Assembly: GCA_039519185.1 (NCBI GenBank)
Contig: CM076851.1
Span: 94,066,387-94,130,386 of the forward strand
Length of the DNA stretch: 64,000 nt
From: Astragalus membranaceus
Taxonomy: Eukaryota; Streptophyta; Magnoliopsida; Fabales; Fabaceae
Direction of reading: 5' to 3'
Shown here: positions 46,601-54,446 of the stretch, in pieces
Layout: each line of letters opens with the position of its first letter
Position numbering within the stretch: position 1 is the first letter of the stretch
Translations under genes and position numbers: made by a program
The notes under the pieces: generated by a model
Databases searched by the model: none
Told to the model about the DNA's origin: nothing
The model's input: the letters and a program-made list of their open reading frames with translations, nothing else

Positions 46601-47972
46601 TCAAGCCTACGGATTCGGAGGCGAAGCTAATGGTTCGATCAGCACAGTTGATAATCACATGATTTTCAGCCATCCAATTCATACCCAGAACAATGTCCAT
46701 GCTTCTCATAGGCAAGCAAATAAATCTCACAACAAACTGTCTTTCGCCTATGACAAGTAGGCAATTTTCACATAAAGCTTGGGTCTGGACACGACCCTTG
46801 GCAGCAGTTAAAATAGTTATCGGTTCGGATAGCTCAGACAATGCTAGTCCCAACCGATCTACACATGCTTGCGAGATAAAACAGTGAGTTGCACCAGAAT
46901 CATATAAAATTTTGACTGAATTATTAAAAAGAGATCCCGTACCCCTCAGAAGATTATCAGTAGGTGTGATGGTCCGAGCATCTAGAGTGTTGATCCGCCC
47001 CTGACTAGGTGCGTTTGGTGCTCTTTGGATGTTCTTCTTTGCTGGGCACTCATTTGCATAGTGGCCCTCCTCATTACAATGATAGCACCTAGTAGATCTT
47101 AGTTGACACTCACCACGGTGATACCTTCCGCACTTAGGACAATTTTTAAACCTCGTTTGGTCAGCTGTTTGCACCTGTTTTCCCTTATAATTGTTTCCCT
47201 TGAATTGTCTGCTTGGAGTAGAAGACTCAGCAACCTTCTTCTTACCCTTCCAATAGTCTTTCTTTTCAGCATACATTTTCCTCAGATCCTCCTCAGCAAC
47301 ATATGCTTGTTGCACTAAGGCAGGATAATTAACCAGAGTGTAAGAACTGAGTCCTTGGCTCACATCAGCTCGGAGACCTTCTTTGAACATTTGCATCTTC
47401 CACACATCATTTGGGGCATACTTTCCCAACTCATAGAACTGAGACAGTCTTTCGAACTTCGCTGCATATTCCCCAACTGACAAATCACCTTGCTTAAGAT
47501 TCACAAACTCTGTTTGTTTACTCAGCTTCTTCACCGAAGGGAAATATTGCTTCAAAAATAATTCCTTGAAGTTGTCCCAAGTGAGGGGAGTTCCTTGGAG
47601 TTCCATCATTTGCCTTGCATTACTCCACCAGGTATGGGCATCTTCCTCAAGCACATTCGCCGCACATATTACCTTCTCTTCTTCCCCGCATTGCAAGGTT
47701 TGAAAAATTTTCTCCATTGAATCAATCCAATAGTAGGCGGTCATTGGATCCGGTCCACCCTTGTAAGTCGGGGGCTTCATCTTTTGAAATTGGAAATATG
47801 TTCGGTTAGGATCCTCTTGATGAGGTTGAACATTGGGCTGCTGCAGAGCCATTTGGTCATGCTGCATTTGCAACATATCCTGCATCATCTTTTGCTGATT
47901 CTCAATGACATTCTGCATCCATTCGAATTGTGGATCAACCGGAGGAGGAACGCCTCTACCTCTTCTGGCCAT
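43602..47972 (-). CDS. Tekay-3 gag-pol polyprotein, 1456 aa, open throughout
   Basis: ATG at 47972 is chosen because MARRGRGVPPP is shared by all family copies; an in-frame upstream extension of 19 codons lies in the leader. Capsid about 55-235; zinc-binding CPKCGRYHRGEC and CCHC knuckle at 296-309; aspartic protease DSG at 358-360; RT about 555-735 with FIDD at 686-689; RNase H about 830-950 with SDASGKG; integrase with HHCC finger H1042, H1049, C1079, C1082 and catalytic D1112, D1173, E1209; chromodomain-like C-terminus about 1415-1456 (WDGFSVEEATWELEDD). It directs reverse transcription in virus-like particles and integration in the nucleus, and the chromodomain of this group is linked to heterochromatin targeting. 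One unusual residue is Trp at about 564, where sister copies have Arg (RFIRPS). No frameshift or stop was seen, so this is the only complete polyprotein in the window. Confidence 0.95.
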   Translation of the reverse strand: MARRGRGVPPPVDPQFEWMQNVIENQQKMMQDMLQMQHDQMALQQPNVQPHQEDPNRTYFQFQKMKPPTYKGGPDPMTAYYWIDSMEKIFQTLQCGEEEKVICAANVLEEDAHTWWSNARQMMELQGTPLTWDNFKELFLKQYFPSVKKLSKQTEFVNLKQGDLSVGEYAAKFERLSQFYELGKYAPNDVWKMQMFKEGLRADVSQGLSSYTLVNYPALVQQAYVAEEDLRKMYAEKKDYWKGKKKVAESSTPSRQFKGNNYKGKQVQTADQTRFKNCPKCGRYHRGECQLRSTRCYHCNEEGHYANECPAKKNIQRAPNAPSQGRINTLDARTITPTDNLLRGTGSLFNNSVKILYDSGATHCFISQACVDRLGLALSELSEPITILTAAKGRVQTQALCENCLLVIGERQFVVRFICLPMRSMDIVLGMNWMAENHVIINCADRTISFASESVGLTQTDSEVMISYTGASQSLFQGAEAILIMLSASTETGLDLSSVQVVNEFLDVFPEEVSSLPPDREVEFSIELIPGTGSISIAPYRMSPLELKELKSQLEELISKRFIWPSASPWGAPVLLVQKKDGSMRLCIDYRQLNKVTIKNKYPLPRIDDLLDQLRGAVVFSKIDLRSGYHQIKVRALDIPKTAFRTRYGHYEFVVMPFGLTNAPAVFMDYMNRVFHTYLDQFVVVFIDDIMVYSKTIEDHVQHLRIVLNVLREKKLYAKPSKCDFWMPEVKFLGHVISQSGVAVDPSKVEAVLSWERPTSVTEIRSFLGLAGYYRRFIQGFSQLVLPLTRLTRKAQPFIWDTDCEECFQELKVRLTSAPILILPDPSLDFQIFSDASGKGLGCVLMQNQQVVAYASRQLKTHEENYPTHDLELAAIVYALKIWRHYLYGSRFEVFSDHKSLKYLFDQKELNNRQRRWVEFLKDYDFKLKYHPGKANVVADALSRKSIHIAEFMMHEMKLLESFRDLNMNARSRKNRLVLSHMRISSSLRDSIRLAQEIDVKLQSQKLLPDFTEDSDGVICFNGRICVPDDEDIRKQVLEEAHRSVFSVHPGSTKMYRDLKQMYWWQGMKLEIAEFVSKCLTCQRVKIEHQKPAGLLRPLDVPVWKWEDISMDFVMALPRSQAGNDSIWVVVDRLTKSAHFIPVRSSSKVSKLAEVYLKNIVRLHGVPTSIVSDRDPKFTSRFWKALNEALGTEVLLSTAYHPQTDGQTERTIQTLEDMLRASVLDNGKKWEDHLPLVEFSYNNSYHSSIGMAPFEALYGRKCRTPLCWWEVGENRLLGPKMIHDTTEKIRQIRERMKAAQSRQKSYADKRKRPLEFESGDHVFLRLSPTIGTGRALRVKKLSPRYIGPFQIIERVGPLAYRIALPPPLSNLHDVFHVSQLRKYIPDPSQPLDFETIDLRPDLSFQPHPNYIMERGARTLRTKSIPIVKVVWDGFSVEEATWELEDDMRTRYPYLFS

Positions 47973-48092
47973 GATTCTGCGAAATATGCACAAAGTATTA
48001 AGTTGATCAAGCTCAATGTCTAATAGCATACTAAGAAAATCACGACTGGAGAAAGTAAAGACCCTAAAAGCTAAGTCCGACTAGGTCGAACC

Positions 48093-48104
48093 GCTCTGAT
48101 ACCA
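48093..48104 (-). promoter_or_regulatory. Primer-binding site of Tekay-3 (tRNA-iMet)
   Basis: Minus-strand TGGTATCAGAGC, two bases inside the 5' LTR. Confidence 0.94.
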
Positions 48105-48106
48105 AC

Positions 48107-50057
48107 TGTAACACCCTGATATTTTTATTTGTTAAAAACATTCGAGGGCACATTAAACATACATCAGAGATAATATTTCCTGCTCAGACACTGAATACCA
48201 CTATAAAAATTTTTGCTGAAATACATCATAATCATCTTATACACAAATAAGATCATACGGTACTCAGACCATAAACTGTCAGCAACTGTGGTAATCAGAG
48301 TCATACAAGAAAGCGGAAAGAAAGATAGACAAAACACTAATGCCATAGTGTTGTGATACATGGACAATAGAAGGAAATTAAACTTAAACATAAAACTAAG
48401 TCATTCTCCATCACTCGGGGCCACCTACTCGTGCCTCTGAGGTTTCTTCTGTCCCTGTTTATCTGTAAAACAACAACATTTAAACAGTGAGATACAATCT
48501 CAGTGAGTTCTACCGAGACCCCTACTAACACTCTCGGTTCAATTATGAATTTTTATATAACGTGACACGGCACCGACTGCGTTACCGCTTCCAAACCCGG
48601 TGAACCGCATTACTTAACTTTTAACAGATCACCGACTGCGTTACCGCTTCCAAACCCGGTGAACCTGTTATGACTCAGTACGACACCGACTACGTTACCG
48701 CTTCCAAACCCGGTGAACCGTACAACAAACAAATTTGACGTAACACGGACTGCGTAACCGCTTCCAAACCCGGTGAACCCCCTTACCAATAGCATTTTTC
48801 CTAATGGCACGGAGCCTAGGGTAAGGGATCATGACTGCCCCGCCTAGTATGTCAACATGGGTCGTCACCCAAACTCGATATAACACATATATATCCACAA
48901 TCATATGAACATTTAGTTCATTAAATTTTACTTTACCACATAGGACTCATAGTCCATTTGTTATCAATAAAACGTATCCGCACACGTGTACTATTATTCG
49001 GTTTTTCGAAACGGTTTAGACATCAAAAAGCGTTTTCGAAACGGGTCGTGCCCCTGGGACGCACGGGTCGTGCGTCTTTGACAGCATTGCAAAAATAGCC
49101 ATTTTCATGAAAATTCGCTTTCCGTTTAATCCGAAACTCGCTCCAATCGATTCCTAACTCGAAAACAGATCATACCAGGCAATATTCCAGTCCAATCAAC
49201 ATCAAACAATCAAGCAATTCAATCAAAAATTCAATCTAAACGGATTCTCATCCAAAAACGATATTTTTCGAAATAACGGTTTTTGACTCAAAATTCTCGA
49301 AATCAACCGACACAACTAATCATACCAAAACGGAATAAACCTAAACGTGAGTAAAACTCACCCTTGAAGCGAGAGCCGATGTCGAACCGAATTTGCCGAG
49401 ACTTGAAAAACTCTCGAATGGAACCCTATTTCACCAAATCGCTCCAAACTTCGATTCGAACTTCACAACGCGATCAATCCGCTCCTAGCTTCGATCCTAA
49501 ACATAACCCAATCATCAACACAACCTATTAACCCATGATTTCAACAAATTTTCCCAAAAACCCTCAATTTTCGAAATCAAAAGGAAGGGGGAAAAATGGA
49601 GGAGAAGCTTACCAAAGATATGGGTTTTGATGAGGGAGGAAAAATGGTGAAGATGTTGAATTTTGGAGGGTTGGGCTTCACCCCTCTTCTTCCTTTCTCT
49701 TCTTCTTTCCTCTTCTTCTTTCTCTTTTCCTTCTCTTCTTTTCCTTCTCTTTTCTCTTCTTTTCTTTCTCTGTTTCTCTTCTCTCTCTCGTGGACCCTTC
49801 TTTCTTTTCTTTAAACACATACACACACACACACACATATTTAATTAATAAATACGTGGTAGCGTGGTCCATTTACCGTATTGATCTAATTCCCTTATTT
49901 CGATTTCGAAACTTCCTTGATCCGTATTATTCGGTCAACGATCCTGAGGCAGCCAATATTTAATTTTAGCACTCAATAATTTTACCAATTAAGTACCAAA
50001 TTAATGCAATTGGGTTAACATCCAAATAATTTGATTAATTATTTTGAGGATGTTACA
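48107..50057 (-). repeat. 5' LTR of Tekay-3, 1951 bp, with two internal deletions
   Basis: 192 bp shorter than the central LTR. One deletion of about 139 bp replaces TATAAAACCC and the following sequence by CGAAA near 49036. A second of 53 bp joins two copies of the CGCACGGGTCGTGCG repeat (49061-49075). The first removes the only good TATA match of the LTR. Only two GGGTCGTGC copies remain (49043 and 49065, 22 bp apart). Besides the deletions, a dozen or more base differences from the central LTR were seen. Confidence 0.92.
48571..48780 (-). repeat. Four-unit CACCGACTGCG hairpin repeat in Tekay-3 5' LTR
   Basis: Units start at 48571, 48630, 48684 and 48744. Each begins CACCGACTGCG and ends CCGGTGAAC, so the ends can pair (CACCG with CGGTG), with an inner GCG/CGC. 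Two units have single-base changes. The same fourfold layout is in all Tekay LTRs of the window. Confidence 0.8.
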
Positions 50058-50548
50058 GTTCATTACATACCAAGAACAATCCAACTACAACAAAGTTAGC
50101 TCATCACAAGTTCCATCAACATAATACAACTAGAGAGTATGTATTACCGTATGAAGACAAGAGAAGAGTGGTTGCAAAAGATGCACTCCAATGATCCCAA
50201 GTAGCATACAAGAGATGAAGTTGAGGCGTGAGCAAAACCTTGGATAAAAGACTTGAAGAACTATTCTCAAAATAAAAGCTTAAAAGTAGTGTATCAATGG
50301 AGAATGGCTACTACGTATGTGTGTAGTTCTTCTTCCAAGTTACAACACTTGTCTACGTACGTTACTTCCTTGAGAAGTAATCTTAATTAATCTAATTAAT
50401 ATCTAAGTCTAAATAAAATAATAATATTACATGATGATTATTAGACTTAGATATTATCCTTAAAGCACTTTACAAAAAGTGGTAATGATGGAATACAACA
50501 ACTATCACATGGGTTCCATTTAGGAGGCGCCAAGTGTAATTTAGCATC
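50058..50548 (-). repeat. 5' LTR of the Athila element, second segment
   Basis: Resumes at GTTCATTACATACC and matches 21651-22141 with one difference seen. It stops at TTAGCATC, where the Ogre-type LTR starts. GCATC (50544-50548) is the candidate target duplication of the Ogre-type element. Confidence 0.93.
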
Positions 50549-52777
50549 TGTTATACCCCAATTTTGCCCGATCCTTTTATCGTATTTGTTTAGCCCCGTG
50601 TCACAATCCCATGGCATTTCGAGCGTTGTTTGGTTTAAAGTTGGACCGAATTGTCCAATTGGGCTTATGTCCAACCTTTCGGGCCTGTTTTGTTAGCTCG
50701 CCTAATTGGGCTTAGGCTTAGCGTTTTGAATCAAGTTTTTAATGTTTTGGGTCGTTTGGGCCTACATTTAACTTTTGGAACAAAAAGCCATAAAAAAAAG
50801 TGATAATAAAATCAGATTAAATAAAAATTAATATTTACAAAAATCCAAAAAAATTAAATTAAAAAATAATACAATCCGAAAATAATAAAAAATATAAAAA
50901 ATACAAAAAAACACAAATCAAAAAAAGGGCGCATCAGCCCAAAATGACAGCTGCTTCGACAGCAGCCGGGCCTTCTTGGTTCCTTGCCCACCAAGTCTTC
51001 TCCAACCTCCAGCCCAACATCTTGTTCTTGCTGAGCAAGTATCAAATCTGAAATAGGAAAACAAAATCAGGATAGAATCAGAAATTAATTTCCTAAGCCT
51101 AAAAATTGCCTATAAAAACAAGCTTGGATCACCGAGAAAAGAGGACAATTCACAGACACACAAAAAGGCACCCAGAAAATCAGAGCAAAAAGGTTAGGGT
51201 TTCGCGCTGAAACCCTAATCGCAAAACAACAAAAATTCAGAAACAGAAGCAATAGAGCAGTAGTAGCAATTAGAAGGAACAACAGCAGTAGCAGAGCAAT
51301 ATTAAGAGACTCTCAGAGGCTAGAAAAGAGGTTGGTTTGCACATTCATAAACCGGTTATTTTGCAAAGAATTATAGTTGTGGTTTGTATATAGATAAAAA
51401 CAGTATTCGATCAACTTATGAAATTAGTAAACTGTACGTATGAACTAAAAAGGGTTCAGCTTATGTTATGTTTTTAGATTAGAAGTACTGATACTATAAG
51501 TAAATTAGGATTAAGAACAGATTGGGACGGTAAGTAGATTAGGGTTTCAAAAAATAGGCACTGTAATGAAAGAACTAGTTTATTTAGGAATCTCCCTTTA
51601 AAAAAAAACAAATTAGTAACAGGTCCCAACAGCATGTCTAACATATTCAAACACATTCAGAATCCGTTTGTATTTCTTTTAAAAAAAACATGAATGAAAT
51701 AGAAATTAGGCTTAAACAGAGAAATAAAAAGAAATAGAAAAAAGAAAACGGACCGTACCGGCTCCGACCATCGTGACGGTGGTCGTCTCCCCCAAAACGC
51801 GCCGTCGTCGCCGTCGTGAACAACCCGTGGACCACCACGCCATCACCTCCCTTTAGATCGTCCTCCCCAACCGCGCCATCGCTGTTGGTTCCACCGTCGT
51901 CGCAGCTGTCACGGCGAATACCGCCACGAGCAACAGGTCGCGTCGCGGCCCTGTTTCCATTTCTACCGTTCACGAACGCCGGCGCGGGCTTCCCCCTCAG
52001 TCAACGCCTCCCTCTGTCTTCGTCGCCACCCATCACCTTCGTCGTGACCCTCTCCTTCGCAAGTCCGACTTGGCCATGAGGCCACGGTCCTCTCTCCTCC
52101 TTCGCTCTCCCTCTCTCTCCCCGATCGTTCTCCCTCTCTCTCCGTGATCTCCGCCTTCGTTCTCCCTCTCTCTCCGTGATCTCCGCCTTCGTTCTCCCTC
52201 TCTCTCACGAAATTTGCGGAGTTAACTCTCTCTCTCCTCATGCCTCTGGAAGAGGCGCAGCTGGAGAGTGAAAGTTGAGGCAAATTAGGTTTAGGTCAAA
52301 AATAAGTGGGCTTTTATATGTCTCAGTTTTTTGTTTTATTTTTTATTTATCTATTCAGATTACTGAACACACCCCTGTGTTTCATCACCATGACCCCCCC
52401 CCCCCCCCGGTAAGCCCATTTGCGCAGGGCCAGGACACTAAAGCAAAGCTGTGGGCTGCTCTCTTATTCGCACCCCCCCTCATTAATAATACAACCTCCT
52501 GCAGTTAACAACACCCCCATTTTACTGCTGCACCCCTTTTCGTTTTCTTCTTTTTTCTCTCTCTACAAAAACAATTTCTTTCACAAACTTACAAAAAAAA
52601 TCTATAAAAACAAATAAATAAATATTTCATTTTCAAAAAAACATAAATAGGGGACTAAGTCGACTGTACAGTCGGGTTAGGCTGCTTTTTAGGTCACTAA
52701 TGAACCGTCACGGATCATGGCCTAAAATCCCTATTTAAAACAAACAAATTTCTAAATTAAAATAAACACAAACACCT
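50549..52777 (+). repeat. 5' LTR of the Ogre-type element, left part
   Basis: Start TGTTATACCCCAATTTTGCCCG. TATA box at 51111-51118 (CCTATAAAAACAAGC). After it come a region rich in CCGTCG-type GC sequence (about 51770-52060), a repeat of about 36 bp (CTCCCTCTCTCTCCGTGATC type, 52105-52215), and a run of about 16 C (52391-52408). The LTR continues after the copia for about 10 bp, to 57497. Confidence 0.85.
51111..51118 (+). promoter_or_regulatory. TATA box of the Ogre-type 5' LTR
   Basis: TATAAAAA; identical context at 63490-63497 in the 3' LTR. Confidence 0.7.
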
Positions 52778-53479
52778 TGTCACCAAGTGGCTTCAGTCTC
52801 AAGAGGGGGGGTGAACTGAGATTTAAAACTTTTCAGATCTTTCAAAAACGTTTTTCCCCTTTTCAATGACTTAGATCAATTTTCGCGCAGGTTAAGTGGA
52901 AGCGAAGGAATTAGAATGTAAAGCAGTAAAGCGGTATAATAGTAAAGCAGGAAAGCAGTAAAGCACGCATAGATTTATCCTGGTTCGGTCACCTCCTAGT
53001 GACCTACGTCCAGTCCTCACACCCTTGTGAGATTTTCCACTAACCAAAACAACAAGGCTTACAGGTGCCTTGGAAAACCTTTACAGACTCAGGCACTCTC
53101 CTCCTAGGATACCCCAGCTATAGAGAGCCCTCAAATCTAATATAACAATAACAAGAGATACCCCACCCCTGTTACAATCAACTGCCCTAGAAAGATACCC
53201 CACTTCCTAGTACATGCAGCTACCCTAGAGAGATACCCCACTCCCTAGAACAAAACACAACAATTAAATAATAAACAATTGTAAATACAGAAATACCTCT
53301 AATGTAGGCAGATATTACAACTTGAAGAATGCAACCCCAACTAACTCTTAGCAACAGATCAGCTCAGACAGACCAACGGTGCGTGACGAGCAAAAGTACA
53401 AGCGTGAAGAGTTTTCTCAAAAGTTTTCTGTTTCATGCAAATGGGTTGTGTTGTGTGTTGTGAATCGTGAAGCACTGCC

Positions 53480-53487
53480 TATTTATA
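53480..53487 (-). promoter_or_regulatory. TATA box of the copia LTR
   Basis: Minus-strand TATAAATA in GCCTATAAATAGGC. It lies 41 bp downstream (minus sense) of the first AATCGATT site. Confidence 0.75.
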
Positions 53488-53527
53488 GGCTATGGGGAAA
53501 TTATTTTTACGTTGAAAATAGTGTAGG

Positions 53528-53882
53528 AATCGATTCTTTGTTAAAATGAATTTGATCTAGGAATCGATTTATTTAGGTGAGGAATCGATTTATCTTTGTT
53601 TGGAAAATATGGGAAATCGATTCTTGAGTACCATGGAAAGCTAGGAATCGATTCTATACTTAGTGAAAATGTGTATGAATCGATTTTCAGCTTGCCTGAG
53701 ACAAGTGGGAATCGATTCTCAGTTATGTGCAAAAGATTGGGAATCGATTCTTCCCTTAAAAATTGTTTGGCTCAGAAATTGATTTATGTACTGAAAGTAC
53801 ATGACCTGAAAATCGATTTCTACCTTTTCTAATTTACCTGAAAATCAATTTTGATATTTGTTTATGCATGAGGAAATCGATT
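53528..53882 (-). promoter_or_regulatory. Twelve-unit AATCGATT array in copia U3
   Basis: Perfect palindromes start at 53528, 53562, 53583, 53615, 53646, 53678, 53710, 53742, 53811 and 53875. Variants are AATTGATT at 53777 and AATCAATT at 53843. Distances are 34, 21, 32, 31, 32, 32, 32, 35, 34, 32 and 32 bp. Both variants are the changes expected from deamination of the central CpG. Confidence 0.88.
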
Positions 53883-54208
53883 TTGTTATTTTAAAGGTGA
53901 TAGGAATGTTTACGTAAGTATGCATGCAACTTCAAAAAACTTTGTGAGTGTGTGAGACTTTGATATACGAGCTGACCTTTGAAAGAGCTTACACTTTTCC
54001 TAAGACACACCCAAACCCTAAGGACTACCCTTATATTTCAGGACTACCCTTAAACTTGAATCTTCAGTTCTTGGCTTGCTTGTCTTGGATTGTGACTTTG
54101 ACGTTTAGTCACTTTTATTGACTTTGATCGTCAACTTTTACCTTAGTCTTTTTCATCATCAAAACACATCCTGCAATATCAGGTTACCTGCAACACAAGG
54201 TATCCACA

Positions 54209-54446
54209 TTCTCCCCCTTTTTGATGATGACAAAACATTAACTCATCTCAAGGTGGGAGGTTAGTTCAAACAGATAATGTATATGATACTTCCCCTATCA
54301 TGATGCTCCCCCTGTTTTATTGACTGTATGCAAGTAAATGCAAATGCATGCTGAATGTTAAAACTTTATTCTAAATATTAAAAACTATATTCTTCTCCCC
54401 CTTTTTGTCATGATCAAAGAGGGCAACATGTAATAGAAATGCGAAT
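54209..54446 (-). other. 3' untranslated region and polypurine tract of the copia element
   Basis: Minus-strand AAAAAGGGGGAGAA at 54209-54222 is the polypurine tract next to the LTR. A second, near-identical tract is at about 54393-54410, just past the pol stop. Confidence 0.8.

Larger units (their letters stand above)
41226..50057 (-). mobile_element. Tekay-3: chromovirus with duplicated leader and a third, 14-bp LTR end
   Basis: Bounded by GTTCA at 41221-41225 and 50058-50062. Read on the minus strand: 5' LTR (50057-48107), primer site, intact gag-pol (47972-43602), polypurine tract, an LTR (43551-41409), then a second primer site and leader (41408 to about 41240), then the last 14 bp of an LTR. 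The part after the middle LTR should not exist in a normal copy. The coding part is intact and the capsid differs from Tekay-1 and Tekay-2. Confidence 0.95.
20996..50548 (-). mobile_element. Athila-type Ty3/gypsy element with an extra ORF, host to three later insertions
   Basis: The 3' LTR is 20996-22461. The internal region runs from 22462 to 40570 (with Tekay-2 at 31714-40494 inside), and the 5' LTR is 40571-41225 plus 50058-50548, split by Tekay-3. The 5' LTR is cut at 50548 by the Ogre-type element, so its last about 320 bp and the right-hand target duplication lie outside the window; GTCAA at 20991-20995 is the candidate left copy. The gene order, right to left, is gag, protease, RT, RNase H, integrase and an additional 644-codon ORF, as in Athila. 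Over the 1146 bp of LTR that can be compared I see only three differences, so the insertion is young. Confidence 0.93.
52778..54208 (-). repeat. 3' LTR of the copia element, about 1.43 kb
   Basis: Minus-strand start TGTGGATACC at 54208, next to the polypurine tract. The other end is uncertain; TG at 52778 or 52788 are candidates. TATA box at 53480-53487 and a twelve-unit AATCGATT array upstream of it. Confidence 0.75.

Noticed and set aside
41226..50057. Reading the middle LTR plus left leader as a separate second element
   Set aside because: One GTTCA duplication encloses the whole block and there is no duplication at the inner limits, so it is one insertion.
51647..52283. Possible coding region with Arg-, Gly- and Pro-rich frames on both strands
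   Set aside because: It is GC- and CT-rich LTR sequence with open frames on both strands and no domain; it lies inside the Ogre-type LTR.
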